In this document: piece after piece, positions 25,694 through 34,584 of the stretch
Position numbering within the stretch: position 1 is the stretch's first letter
How the letters are laid out: every line of letters begins with the position of its first letter
NCBI RefSeq assembly: GCF_004307995.1
Contig: NZ_SIRE01000024.1
Coordinates: forward strand, 103,626 to 167,625
Direction of reading: 5' to 3'
Length of the DNA: 64,000 bases
Source: Paenibacillus thalictri
GTDB lineage: Bacteria > Bacillota > Bacilli > Paenibacillales > NBRC-103111
Position numbers and translations under genes: made by a program
Notes under the pieces: generated by a model
The model's input: only the letters and a program-made list of their open reading frames with translations
What the model was told of the DNA's origin: nothing
Database searches by the model: none

Positions 25694-25797
25694 GTTGATC
25701 CTCCGATCAATATTTGAAATTGTAGTGAATCATAAAATTAAGCGGTTTAGAGCAGAGTGTGCCGGTGAGCCGCGGGAATGTTGCCGGGAACTCCGCA

Positions 25798-26133
25798 TTA
25801 CTTTCCGGTTTTGTCGTTCTCCTGCTGCTGAAGCTTGTAGAGATAGGCCTCGAGATTATCGAATTTTTCCTCCCAAATGAGGCGGAAGGAATGAAGCCAT
25901 TGGTCGAGTTCCTGAAGCGGCTCTGTCCGCAATTTGTAAATGCGTTTATTGGCGGCGGGCTGCATCTCGACAAGTCCGGCGTCGTTTAATACCTTCAGAT
26001 GTTTGGAAGTTTGAGGCTGGCCCAGTTCAAGCTTGAAGGCGATCTCGCCGACGGGCAAAGGGCCGTCGCGCAGCAGCTCGACTATATCCAGCCGGTTTGG
26101 CTCCGCCAGAGCGCTTAATGTCATCACGTTCAT
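25798..26133 (-). CDS. ArsR-family winged-helix repressor
   Basis: 111 residues. LSALAEPNRLDIVELLRDGPLPVGEIAFKL, then the recognition helix GQPQTSKHLKVLNDAGLVE, are standard for ArsR regulators. No metal-binding Cys motif (CVC) is present, so it is not a classical metal sensor. The C-terminal LDQWLHSFRLIWEEKFDNLEAYL is the pattern seen in members paired with SRPBCC proteins. It likely binds the twin palindromes at 26186-26213 and regulates itself and the SRPBCC gene. Confidence 0.88.
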   Translation of the reverse strand: MNVMTLSALAEPNRLDIVELLRDGPLPVGEIAFKLELGQPQTSKHLKVLNDAGLVEMQPAANKRIYKLRTEPLQELDQWLHSFRLIWEEKFDNLEAYLYKLQQQENDKTGK

Positions 26134-26172
26134 ATCTGTATCTACTCCAAGTTAAATTAACCCCATAATCGA

Positions 26173-26213
26173 AATATACTACATATGGAATATTCCTGTC
26201 AAGGAATATTCCA
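26173..26213 (-). promoter_or_regulatory. Promoter and twin-palindrome operator of the arsR-SRPBCC operon
   Basis: On the minus strand: TTGACA (complement of 26197-26202), 18-bp spacer and TATATT (complement of 26173-26178). The 10-bp palindrome GGAATATTCC occurs twice, at 26187-26196 and 26203-26212, on either side of the -35 box. The two also form one large inverted repeat. Binding of the ArsR protein here would block transcription, and fumC starts 90 bp to the right. Confidence 0.75.
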
Positions 26214-26299
26214 GGGGTGTATGAAAGTTCGAAATATGTCGCGGCGGCATGTGTAATTTATGGTGAAAAAGGAAACCAATACATGATGGAGGTGTTAGG

Positions 26300-27700
26300 A
26301 TGATTAACGAATCCAATGAACGGATCGAACGTGATTCGATGGGTGAAATCAAAGTGTCCGCAGATAAAATGTGGGGTGCTCAGACTCAGCGCAGTTTGGA
26401 GCATTTCAAAATCAGCGGCGACAAAATGCCAATTGAGGTAGTGCATGCGCTGGCGCTGCTGAAAAAGTGTGCGGCTCTGGCCAATCTGGGACTTGGAAAA
26501 ATCGACAAGACCAAAGCGGAAGCGATCGAAGCGGCAGCGGACGAAGTGCTGCAGGGCACATGGGACGAGCATTTTCCGCTTGTCGTATGGCAGACCGGCA
26601 GCGGCACGCAAACAAACATGAACGTCAACGAGGTGATTGCCCGCCGCGCCAATCAATTGTTGGAAGCGGGAGGCAGCGAGCTGCGCGTTCATCCGAACGA
26701 TGACGTTAATAAGTCGCAAAGCTCCAACGATACATTCCCGACCGCGATGCATATCGCCGCCGTTACGATGCTGGAGGATCGGCTGCTGCCTCCATTGGAG
26801 CATTTGACGATGACGTTGCGTGCCAAAGAGCAGGCGTTTGCCGATATTGTCAAAGTCGGAAGAACCCATCTGCAGGATGCGACGCCGTTAACGCTGGGAC
26901 AAGAGATCGGCGGCTGGCGCGCCATGCTGGAGATGACCGAGGGAATGATTAGGCAGACGGTCGAGAAGCTGCGCGAGCTTGCCGTAGGCGGCACGGCCGT
27001 CGGCACAGGATTAAACGCTCATCCCGAATTTGGCGCCAGAACGGCGGAAGAAATCAGCCAAGCGACAGGCAAATCTTTTGTTACCGCTGAAAATAAGTTC
27101 CACGCGCTGACCAGCCACGACCAGCTTGTCTTTGCGCACGGCGCACTTAAGGCGCTGGCCGCCGACCTGATGAAAATCGCCAACGACGTGCGTTTTTTGG
27201 CGAGCGGACCACGCAGCGGCATCGGCGAAATTACAATTCCTGAAAATGAACCGGGCAGCTCGATTATGCCGGGTAAGGTGAATCCTACGCAATCCGAAGC
27301 GCTGACGATGGTCGCTTGCCAGGTGTTTGGCGCGGATGCGGCGATTGGTTTTGCCGCGAGCCAAGGCAACTTTCAGCTGAACGTATTCAAACCCGTCATT
27401 ATTTACAACTTCTTGCACTCCGTCCGGCTGCTTGCGGATGCGATGGATTCGTTCGATCGGCACTGCGCCCAAGGGATCGAACCGAATTTCGCCGTGATTC
27501 GGCGCAATGTGGAGCAATCGTTGATGCTGGTCACGGCGCTGAATCCGCACATCGGTTACGAAAATGCGGCGAAAATCGCCAAGCTGGCGCATAAGGAAGG
27601 CATTACCTTAAAAGAGGCGGCGCTGCGCACCGGGCTGCTTACCGCCGAGCAATTCGACGCTTTCGTCAAACCGGAGGACATGATCGCTCCCCGCGCTTGA
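26300..27700 (+). CDS. fumC: Fumarate hydratase, class II
   Basis: 466 residues, the usual size. It interconverts fumarate and malate in the TCA cycle. The lyase signature GSSIMPGKVNPTQ is present, with TGSGTQTNMNVNEV, KSQSSNDTFPTAMHIAA and GRTHLQDATPLTLGQEIGGW as in FumC and not aspartase (which differs at the substrate loop). ATG 26300 follows GGAGGTG. Monocistronic, with a shared terminator at 27768-27811. Confidence 0.95.
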   Translation: MINESNERIERDSMGEIKVSADKMWGAQTQRSLEHFKISGDKMPIEVVHALALLKKCAALANLGLGKIDKTKAEAIEAAADEVLQGTWDEHFPLVVWQTGSGTQTNMNVNEVIARRANQLLEAGGSELRVHPNDDVNKSQSSNDTFPTAMHIAAVTMLEDRLLPPLEHLTMTLRAKEQAFADIVKVGRTHLQDATPLTLGQEIGGWRAMLEMTEGMIRQTVEKLRELAVGGTAVGTGLNAHPEFGARTAEEISQATGKSFVTAENKFHALTSHDQLVFAHGALKALAADLMKIANDVRFLASGPRSGIGEITIPENEPGSSIMPGKVNPTQSEALTMVACQVFGADAAIGFAASQGNFQLNVFKPVIIYNFLHSVRLLADAMDSFDRHCAQGIEPNFAVIRRNVEQSLMLVTALNPHIGYENAAKIAKLAHKEGITLKEAALRTGLLTAEQFDAFVKPEDMIAPRA

Positions 27701-27767
27701 TCCAAACGGTTTACCGAGCGATTCAGTGCGCGCTTGCCGCGTTAAGAAACGCTCCGATTTTCAAATG

Positions 27768-27811
27768 AAAGGACCGCAGATTCCACGGCAAAGTGGAGAC
27801 TGCGGTCCTTT
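27768..27811. terminator. Bidirectional terminator between fumC and bioY
   Basis: AAAGGACCGCAG (27768-27779) pairs with CTGCGGTCCTTT (27800-27811), with a smaller inner stem CCAC/GTGG. T-rich sequence follows on both strands, serving the two convergent genes. Confidence 0.9.
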
Positions 27812-27852
27812 TCTCAAAAAAGTACCATGACCATTGTGGCCAAGACACAATC

Positions 27853-28440
27853 TTAAGCGGATGCGTTGGTTTCTTTTTTGAAAGACGGCGCGTATTTGCG
27901 CAAAGAAGTGACGATAGCGGCTGCGGCCAGCGCTTTGATTGCATCGGGAATCAAGTATGGGTAGCAGCCGGAAGCAAGCGCCTTTTCCATGGAAATGTGC
28001 AGCACATGCGCAAGCCACGGCACACCGGTAACGTAGAGCAGCAGGGAAGCAATCTCCATGACAAGAAACATCGCGATAAAGGTAAACGCTTTGCCGCCTT
28101 TAATCCGCTCCGCAGCGAAGCCGATCACAAAGCTCATCACGGGAAACATCCAAATAAAACCGCCGGTAGCGCCAAACACAAGCGGAATTCCTCCTTGGCC
28201 GTGCAGCAGCGGCAGACCGATCAGCGTTAAAACAACAACGGCGGCAATGCTGTAAAAACCGTAGCGCGCTCCCAGCATGCCTCCCGCAAGCATCAACGCG
28301 AACCCTTCCAGCGTCACCGGTACAGGCGAGAAACCCAATGTAATTTTTACAAAACTCAATACAATAAACAAAGCGGCAAAAAGGGCGGAATATACGATAC
28401 CACGCAATCGATAAGAAGTCATTGACTCATCTCCGTTCAA
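27853..28440 (-). CDS. bioY: Biotin transporter substrate-binding subunit BioY (ECF S component)
   Basis: 195 residues, six membrane segments. LSFVKITLGFSPVPVTLEGFALMLAGGMLGARYG and QGGIPLVFGATGGFIWMFP are the BioY signature, including the PVPVTLQ/E loop. It captures biotin at the membrane and needs an ECF energising module; the two genes divergent from it supply one. Control by BirA is indicated by the operator at 28442-28473 just downstream of its -10 box. Confidence 0.93.
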   Translation of the reverse strand: MNGDESMTSYRLRGIVYSALFAALFIVLSFVKITLGFSPVPVTLEGFALMLAGGMLGARYGFYSIAAVVVLTLIGLPLLHGQGGIPLVFGATGGFIWMFPVMSFVIGFAAERIKGGKAFTFIAMFLVMEIASLLLYVTGVPWLAHVLHISMEKALASGCYPYLIPDAIKALAAAAIVTSLRKYAPSFKKETNASA

Positions 28441-28441
28441 A

Positions 28442-28485
28442 TGTTAACCTGATATTGTCGATGTAGGTTAACAATTGGCATTATA
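28442..28485. promoter_or_regulatory. BirA operator and bioY promoter
   Basis: TGTTAACCT (28442-28450) and AGGTTAACA (28465-28473), 14 bp apart, form the inverted repeat recognised by the biotin repressor BirA in Firmicutes. On the minus strand a TATAAT (complement of 28480-28485) with an upstream TTTACT gives the bioY promoter, so BirA would cover its start site. The divergent ECF genes share the same 66-bp gap and are probably repressed too. Confidence 0.85.
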
Positions 28486-28506
28486 ACATACTATGGGTGA
28501 AAGTAA

Positions 28507-29334
28507 ATGGTTTTTACGAATGATTTGCAGTTGTCCGAACTGACAGTACATATTGGCGGGGAAAATGCGGTTCCCGCTTTGCAGCATCTTTCCTTAAGTA
28601 TATCGCCAGGCGAATATATCGGCATTGTCGGTCCTAACGGCAGCGGTAAATCAACGCTGATCCGCGTCCTGGCGGGGCTGCTTACGGTAAACCGGGACAT
28701 TTGCCGGCGGGGCTTTTTCGGCAGCAAGCCGCTGCCCTATGTGATGCAGCATCCGGGGGAACAGCTTTTTGGCGAAACGCCGTGGGAAGATGTCGTCTTT
28801 GCTTTGGAGCAGCAGGGCGAAGATCCGCAACGGATTGTTGGGCTCGCCGCGCAAATGCTGGGGCGGGTTGGTTTAGCCGATGCAATGCATGCCCGGATAG
28901 AGAGTTTGTCGGGAGGGCAAAAGCAGCTTGCCGCCGTCGCCGGATGTCTTGCTATAGATGCGCCGGTCATGTTGTTCGACGAAGCTTGCTCGATGCTGGA
29001 TCCTGAGTCGCGGCGGCAAGTTCTGGAAGCGGCGCGGCGTGAGCACCAGAGCGGGAAAACGGTGGTTTGGTCGACACAGCACATGGAGGAAGTAACGCAG
29101 TGCAGCCGGATTATCGGACTTCAGGCGGGAACGATTGTGTTTGACGGCCCGCCTGAGATATTTTTCTATGGGTCCTCCGATGGGAGAAGCAGCGGAGACA
29201 CCCCATGCCGATTGCTTGGTTTCGAGCCGCCTTATCCGGTGCGCGTTGCGCAGGAACTGCTGAACCTTGGCGCACAGCTTCCGACGCTTCCGCTGACGAA
29301 AGAGCAACTGGCGGAGGCGGTTAGTGGATCATGA
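28507..29334 (+). CDS. ECF transporter ATPase (EcfA/BioM-like)
   Basis: 275 residues. Walker A GPNGSGKST, Q-loop VMQHPGEQLFGETPWEDV, signature LSGGQKQL, Walker B VMLFDEACSMLDPES and the switch His in STQHMEE are all present. The sequence after the Q-loop is of the ECF/cobalt type. The last bases overlap the next gene (ATGA). With the fused partner it forms the two ATPase sites that drive biotin uptake through BioY; use with other S components is possible. Confidence 0.9.
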   Translation: MVFTNDLQLSELTVHIGGENAVPALQHLSLSISPGEYIGIVGPNGSGKSTLIRVLAGLLTVNRDICRRGFFGSKPLPYVMQHPGEQLFGETPWEDVVFALEQQGEDPQRIVGLAAQMLGRVGLADAMHARIESLSGGQKQLAAVAGCLAIDAPVMLFDEACSMLDPESRRQVLEAARREHQSGKTVVWSTQHMEEVTQCSRIIGLQAGTIVFDGPPEIFFYGSSDGRSSGDTPCRLLGFEPPYPVRVAQELLNLGAQLPTLPLTKEQLAEAVSGS

Positions 29335-31130
29335 CTAAAGATATAATTGTATCCGGCTTAAGCGTAAATATGGGGAGCAAGCCGGTGCTTTCTTCGGTAG
29401 AACACCGCTTTGCCGCAGGCGAGATTACGCTGGTACTGGGGCGCAACGGCTCGGGCAAATCGACTCTGCTTGAGGCGCTTTCCGGCCTGCGCAAGCCTGC
29501 GGCGGGTCAAGTGTTATATGGAACTGAGCCGCTGTGGCCGGGAAGAAAACCCGATGTGCGTGTGTTGTTGCAAAGCGGTACCGCATTCCAGTTTCCTGAA
29601 GAACAATTTTTTGCGGCCACGGTGAGAGAAGAATTTCAATATACGCTGCGGCCTTATCGCTTTAGAGCGGATGAGATCGAGCCAAAAGCGGTTCAGGCGC
29701 TTGAGACGGCGGGAGGACATGCGGATTGGCTGATCCGTGATCCGTATCAATTCAGCGGCGGGCAAAAGCGCAGAATCGCTTCGGCGCTGCTCGCCGCCGC
29801 TAATCCTGACTGGCTGCTGCTGGACGAACCGACGGCGGGGCTCGATGCCGAAGGTGTAAAGCTTTTGTGCGCCATGCTGTCGGCGCAAAAGCAGCGCGGC
29901 AAAGGAGTGGTCGTTGTTACGCACGACCCGGAGCTGCTGCTTTCCGTAGCGGATCGAATCGCGCTGATCGCGAATCGGACGATCGCGTGGAGTGGCACGC
30001 TGGGCGATTGGTATGCTCATCCGGAGCCAACCTGCGCCGCAGGGCTGGAGATGCCCGAAAGCTGCCGGACCGCCCGACTGCTGCAAAGCAAGGGATGGGC
30101 GCTGGCCGAAGCGGAGACCGACCCGCGTCAGGTTGCCCTTGCGCTGCTGGCACAGTCGCCAACGCTAGCGCCAGGCGGCGTGGCTGTGGTGAGCGGCGCC
30201 GAGTCGCCCGAACCGGGGCACAACCGGGTGTCGCTCGCAGCGGTTCAGCCCGAGGTTGCCGAACTGGCGGGGAAGAGGGTCAGCGAGTCGCCCGAGCCGA
30301 GGCCTAGCCCAGCGCCGCTCGCAATGGCTCAGTCCGAGCCCACAGCGAATTCGGCTGGCCCGACTGCAAAAGCCGCGCCTTTCGCCCAGTGGTTGTCGTA
30401 CCGCGATCCGCGTGCGCTGTGGGTGTCTTATGCGCTGATCTCCGCTGGCCTGCTGCTTCAAAACCATTGGCTCGGCTGGCTGCTTGGAGCCGCTCTAACG
30501 GCGCTGCTGCTGATCGTTTCGCGCACGGCGCTGGCCGTCTGGCTTCAACCGCTCAAAGGTTTTGCGTTTATGATTGCGCTTGCGTTTGTTGTTTCCGGAT
30601 TCGCCTACGATCAGGGGCGGCTCGGTTTCAATTGGAACCAAGCGGCAACGACTTTTTTTCAGCTCAGCCTGCTGGTGATGGCGATGCTGCTTGGCCTGGC
30701 GCTGCTGCGTCTCGGAAGTCCGCTTAAGCTGCAGCGCGCGCTGGAGCAAATGCTGCAGCCGCTGAAGCGAATCGGCTTTCCAGTCGAAGCGTTTGCTTTG
30801 ACCGCGGCGCTGATCGTCCGCTTTATCCCGCTGCTGCATAATGAATGGCGGCGCTTCGCAAAGCTGGCCGCTGTTCGGGCCAAGCTCCCGGTGCGCGAGG
30901 GCACGGTACCGTTGCGGCTGCTTCGCGCCACGGCGGTCCCGTTTCTATTGTCGTTATTGCGGATCGGCGAACGGATGACGGCGGCGCTGGAAGCAAAAGG
31001 CGTGGCCCGTCAGGAAACAAGCCGGACCCTATCATTCCGGCTGAAATTCACAATATCGGACGGATATGCCATCGCCGCGGCGCTGATCCTTTTTGTTATT
31101 TTGCTTTTTATGTCCCGCATCCCAATATAA
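29331..31130 (+). CDS. Fused ECF ATPase and transmembrane subunit (EcfA'-EcfT)
   Basis: 599 residues. Residues 1-235 are a complete ABC ATPase (GRNGSGKST, FSGGQKRR, WLLLDEPTAGLD). About 236-360 is an Ala/Pro/Glu-rich linker with an internal duplication. About 365-599 is the EcfT/CbiQ membrane protein with the two coupling motifs AAVRAK and EAKGVAR that dock on the ATPases. In most ECF modules these are separate genes. With the preceding ATPase and BioY this makes a four-domain biotin importer. ATG 29331 overlaps the previous stop codon. Confidence 0.88.
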   Translation: MTKDIIVSGLSVNMGSKPVLSSVEHRFAAGEITLVLGRNGSGKSTLLEALSGLRKPAAGQVLYGTEPLWPGRKPDVRVLLQSGTAFQFPEEQFFAATVREEFQYTLRPYRFRADEIEPKAVQALETAGGHADWLIRDPYQFSGGQKRRIASALLAAANPDWLLLDEPTAGLDAEGVKLLCAMLSAQKQRGKGVVVVTHDPELLLSVADRIALIANRTIAWSGTLGDWYAHPEPTCAAGLEMPESCRTARLLQSKGWALAEAETDPRQVALALLAQSPTLAPGGVAVVSGAESPEPGHNRVSLAAVQPEVAELAGKRVSESPEPRPSPAPLAMAQSEPTANSAGPTAKAAPFAQWLSYRDPRALWVSYALISAGLLLQNHWLGWLLGAALTALLLIVSRTALAVWLQPLKGFAFMIALAFVVSGFAYDQGRLGFNWNQAATTFFQLSLLVMAMLLGLALLRLGSPLKLQRALEQMLQPLKRIGFPVEAFALTAALIVRFIPLLHNEWRRFAKLAAVRAKLPVREGTVPLRLLRATAVPFLLSLLRIGERMTAALEAKGVARQETSRTLSFRLKFTISDGYAIAAALILFVILLFMSRIPI

Positions 31131-31159
31131 ATCGCTTCGCTTGTGCATACAAACTATCG

Positions 31160-31193
31160 ATAACACCGGTTTCTAGCGAATCGGTGTTATTTT
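31160..31193 (+). terminator. Rho-independent terminator of the ECF operon
   Basis: ATAACACCG (31160-31168) pairs with CGGTGTTAT (31182-31190), followed by TTTC. It lies 30 bp after the EcfA'-EcfT stop. Confidence 0.75.
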
Positions 31194-31297
31194 CTGTCTT
31201 GATTCATGTAACCAAAAGCCGGGAAATACGTTAAAGAAAAGAAGTGTTGCTTCAAAAATAATGGGCATGAGCGCGGTTGATCTCGAAAGGAGAAACT

Positions 31298-31906
31298 ATG
31301 AATCTATTGCATGTGGTCGAGCAGTTGTTTGCCAAATTCGGATATTTGGTGTTATTGATCGGGTTGCCGCTTGATTTCATTGCGCTGCCTATCCCTCCGG
31401 GCAACAGCACTTTGACATATACCGGTTACTTGTCCTACAAAGGCGTGTTGTTACTGCTGCCCGCCTTTCTGGCTGCCCTGACGGGAGCGCTGCTTGGGGT
31501 GACGATCACCTACGCTATCGGCTATCAAATCGGGATGCCGCTGGTGGAGAAATACGGCAAATGGCTTTCGATTAAGCCTGAACATGTTCAAAAAGTGCGG
31601 CGGTACTACGATAAATACGGCAACACGATGCTGCTGTTCAGTTTTTTTATCCCGGGGATTCGGCAATTTATCGGTTATTTCATCGGCATGATTCGTGTGC
31701 CGTTCCGCGCGGTTGTCATTTACGCTTATTTGGGTACGTTGATTTGGGTGACCGCGTTTTTTGCCATCGGGTACGTATTCGGGGAACAATGGCAGTCGGT
31801 TTTTCTGCTTGTGGAAACCTATTTAAAATATTTGTTTATCGGCCTGGGATGTGTGCTCGTCGGTTTATTTCTCGTTAGATGGCTGATCCGCCCGCGTTCC
31901 TCGTGA
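31298..31906 (+). CDS. DedA-family membrane protein
   Basis: 202 residues. GYLVLLIGLPLDFIALPIPPGNSTLTYTGYL, then GVTITYAIGYQIGMPLVEKYGKW and FIPGIRQFIGYFIGMIRVPF are the DedA (SNARE-associated/VTT) signature with the re-entrant loops and the essential Arg. DedA proteins recycle polyprenyl phosphate or phospholipids across the membrane. ATG 31298 has GAAAGGAG at 31285-31292; the in-frame codon at 31277 has none. Stands alone. Confidence 0.88.
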   Translation: MNLLHVVEQLFAKFGYLVLLIGLPLDFIALPIPPGNSTLTYTGYLSYKGVLLLLPAFLAALTGALLGVTITYAIGYQIGMPLVEKYGKWLSIKPEHVQKVRRYYDKYGNTMLLFSFFIPGIRQFIGYFIGMIRVPFRAVVIYAYLGTLIWVTAFFAIGYVFGEQWQSVFLLVETYLKYLFIGLGCVLVGLFLVRWLIRPRSS

Positions 31907-31978
31907 ATCCTGCAAAGGGATTTGGGACGCAAACATGGTTAAAAAATCATCGGCATGCAGATGCTAGTTAGGAGCCGC

Positions 31979-32049
31979 GGGACGGACAAGGTTTTCTGTA
32001 GGCAAACGTGCCGTCGCCCTTACGAAGTGAGCTTTCCTACGGAAAGCTC
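31979..32049 (+). promoter_or_regulatory. Structured 5' leader of the DHA2 pump gene
   Basis: GGGACGG (31979-31985) can pair with CCGT-CG-CCC (32011-32019). A second perfect hairpin, GAGCTTTCC / GGAAAGCTC (32029-32037 and 32041-32049), ends two bases before the AGGAGG site. No known riboswitch was recognised. It may control access to the ribosome binding site. Confidence 0.4.
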
Positions 32050-32063
32050 TTAGGAGGAACTTG

Positions 32064-33527
32064 ATGACTGTTAACGAACATGCTGCAGCAGCCGGAGGCG
32101 GAACGGAATCTTTGGAACATGTAAAGCGGATGCCGATTTTGATTTCGCTGATGATCGGCGCTTTTTTCTCGATACTTAACGAAACGCTGCTGAACGTGGC
32201 ATTCCCGGAACTGATGATCGAATTGGGCGTTACGGCGCCGACGCTGCAATGGCTGGCTACCGGTTATATGCTGGTTGTTGGCGTGCTTGTGCCGTCATCC
32301 GCGCTGCTCGTTCAATGGTTTACGACCCGGCAGATGTTTCTAGGCGCGATGATCTTGTTTACCCTGGGAACGCTGGTTTGCGGAACTGCGCCGCATTTTG
32401 CTTTTCTGCTGCTTGGACGTTTGCTGCAAGCGGCCGGTACGGGCCTGATGCTGCCGGTCATGATGAACACGATTCTTGTGTTGTACCCGCCGGAAAAGCG
32501 CGGCGGTGCCATGGGCACGATCGGTCTTGTCATTATGTTTGCGCCGGCCATCGGACCGACGTTATCGGGACTTATTTTGCAGTCGCTGCAGTGGCGTTGG
32601 CTGTTTTATCTCGTGCTGCCGTTTGCGGTTTTTTCGATCGTGTTTGCTTCTATTTATTTAAAAAACGTTTCCCAGCCGACCAAGCCCAAAGTGGATGTCG
32701 TATCGATCGTTCTGTCGACGATCGGGTTCGGAGGCATCGTTTACGGCTTCAGCAGCTCCGGCGGGGCTGACGGGGGATTCCGGGTATACGGCACCATCTT
32801 AATCGGAGCAATCGCGCTTCTGCTGTTTGTGATGCGCCAGCTCCGCGTCAAAGAACCGCTGATGGATCTGAGGGCGTTTGCTTATCCGATGTTCACGGTG
32901 ACCGCCATTCTGCTTATCATCATGATGATGACATTGTTCTCCACGATGTCGCTGCTTCCGTTTCTGTTCCAAGGCGCTTTAGGCATGACCGTTTTTGCGT
33001 CCGGGCTGCTGATGCTGCCGGGAAGTCTGCTTAACGGACTGATTTCCCCGCTGACGGGCAAGCTGTTCGATAAATTCGGCCCGCGTGCGCTGGTCATTCC
33101 GGGAACGGTGTTTCTGGTCGTCATTATGTGGTTTTTTACGCGGGTGAACCTGGATACTTCAAAAGCAACGTTTCTTGTGCTGCATATCTGCATTATGATC
33201 GCCATCTCGATGATTATGATGCCAACGCAAACAAACGGCTTAAACCAGCTCCCGCAGCGCTATTATCCTCACGGCACGGCGATTTTGAACACGCTGCAGC
33301 AGGTGGCGGGAGCGATTGGCGTGGCCTTCTTCATTGGCATCATGACAACGGGACAAAGCAAATATTTGGCGCAATCGTCCGATCCGAAAGCGCCGGTGGA
33401 AATGGCCAAAGCGATGGTATCCGGCGTCCACAACGCCTTTCTTTATGGACTTGGCTTTGCGGTGCTGGCGCTTGTTCTGGCGTTTTTCATTAAACGATCC
33501 CAAGGGCAAGCGAAACCGACGTCTTAA
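32064..33527 (+). CDS. MFS transporter of the DHA2 (EmrB/QacA) family, 14 TM
   Basis: 487 residues. MIGAFFSILNETLLNVAFPELM, PTLQWLATGYMLVVGVLVPSSALL and TRQMFLGAMILFTLGTLVCG match the LmrB/YhcA/MdrP group of 14-TM drug:proton antiporters. ATG 32064 with AGGAGG at 32052-32057 (six bases) is chosen over TTG 32061. The structured leader before it suggests drug- or translation-dependent control. A terminator follows at 33604-33630. Confidence 0.9.
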   Translation: MTVNEHAAAAGGGTESLEHVKRMPILISLMIGAFFSILNETLLNVAFPELMIELGVTAPTLQWLATGYMLVVGVLVPSSALLVQWFTTRQMFLGAMILFTLGTLVCGTAPHFAFLLLGRLLQAAGTGLMLPVMMNTILVLYPPEKRGGAMGTIGLVIMFAPAIGPTLSGLILQSLQWRWLFYLVLPFAVFSIVFASIYLKNVSQPTKPKVDVVSIVLSTIGFGGIVYGFSSSGGADGGFRVYGTILIGAIALLLFVMRQLRVKEPLMDLRAFAYPMFTVTAILLIIMMMTLFSTMSLLPFLFQGALGMTVFASGLLMLPGSLLNGLISPLTGKLFDKFGPRALVIPGTVFLVVIMWFFTRVNLDTSKATFLVLHICIMIAISMIMMPTQTNGLNQLPQRYYPHGTAILNTLQQVAGAIGVAFFIGIMTTGQSKYLAQSSDPKAPVEMAKAMVSGVHNAFLYGLGFAVLALVLAFFIKRSQGQAKPTS

Positions 33528-33603
33528 GAAATCTCGGTATAAACCTTGTCTCGGTCACAGCGTGGCTACTGAAAAAGTGAGCGCTGCAAGAACAACACAT
33601 ATT

Positions 33604-33630
33604 GAGGCGGAGCAGGTTCCGCCTCTTTTT
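33604..33630 (+). terminator. Rho-independent terminator after the DHA2 pump
   Basis: GAGGCGGA (33604-33611) pairs with TCCGCCTC (33618-33625), then TTTTT. Confidence 0.9.
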
Positions 33631-33819
33631 GTTTTACCCGACGATGGAATCCCGTCAAGCAACAGCGCGCGCTTTTTTGCATATGTATGGAGCACCAAGC
33701 AAGAAGCCGGTTCTAGTTGAATTTGAAAAAAATTGACTTTACAAAAAGCCTGGATATGATTTAAAATTTATAAATCCGATTGAATTAATATGAATTAAAA
33801 ATGACAGGTGTGGTTAACG

Positions 33820-34584
33820 GTGAGCTTAGGAATAGCAGCCATGGGTTTATTTGTCGGTTTTATGGTCGGTTTGACGGGTGTTGGGGGCGCTTCGCTGCTG
33901 ACGCCAATCCTCGTTTTGGCCGGCATCAATCCTTCGATTGCAGTTGGGACGGATCTTCTGTACAATTCAGTGACCAAATTTTTCGGAACCATTCAGCATT
34001 GGCGGCAAAAAACAATCGACTTCAAGTTAACGAAGTATTTGGCCATGGGCAGCTTGCCGGGGGTTGTTGTTTCCATTGCGCTTTTGCATACTTTTAATTC
34101 CTACTATCACAATCAAGAAACACTGATTAAACATGCGCTTGGTTATGTACTGATATTAGTGGCGATTGCTACAATCGTAAAGGTGTTTTTCGACCACAAG
34201 CTGAGCGGAAACCGCTGGCAAGCAAAGCCGCTTGAGCAAAAAAAGGGGCTGACCATCGCCATCGGTGCCGTTCTCGGATTTATCGTTGGGCTAACATCCA
34301 TCGGTTCCGGATCGTTATTTGCGATCGCACTGATGTATTTGTTTCAGATGAGCGCTTCAAAACTCGTCGGCACGGATATCGCTCACGCTTTTTTGCTGGC
34401 GACGGTAGCCGGACTGCTCCACGCCGGACTTGGCAATGTCGATTACATGCTTGCGCTGAATCTGCTGCTCGGCTCCATTCCCGGCGTGCTGCTCGGCAGC
34501 ATGTTGTCGTCGAAGGCGCCGACCAAACTGCTTCGTTCCGTCATTGCCAGCTTAATCCTCATCAGCGGTTTTAAGCTTATCTAA
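33820..34584 (+). CDS. TauE/SafE-family anion exporter
   Basis: 254 residues, about eight membrane segments. The two internal repeats each carry the TauE/SafE motif: GLTGVGGASLLTPIL near the start and GLTSIGSGSLFAIAL in the second half, followed by KLVGTDIAHAFLLATVAG. Members export sulfite, sulfoacetate or similar sulfur anions. GTG 33820 is preferred: AGGTG at 33806-33810 is nine bases upstream, whereas GTG 33808 lies within that site. No sulfur genes adjoin it, although a sulfatase lies elsewhere in the window (module B). Confidence 0.85.
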   Translation: MSLGIAAMGLFVGFMVGLTGVGGASLLTPILVLAGINPSIAVGTDLLYNSVTKFFGTIQHWRQKTIDFKLTKYLAMGSLPGVVVSIALLHTFNSYYHNQETLIKHALGYVLILVAIATIVKVFFDHKLSGNRWQAKPLEQKKGLTIAIGAVLGFIVGLTSIGSGSLFAIALMYLFQMSASKLVGTDIAHAFLLATVAGLLHAGLGNVDYMLALNLLLGSIPGVLLGSMLSSKAPTKLLRSVIASLILISGFKLI

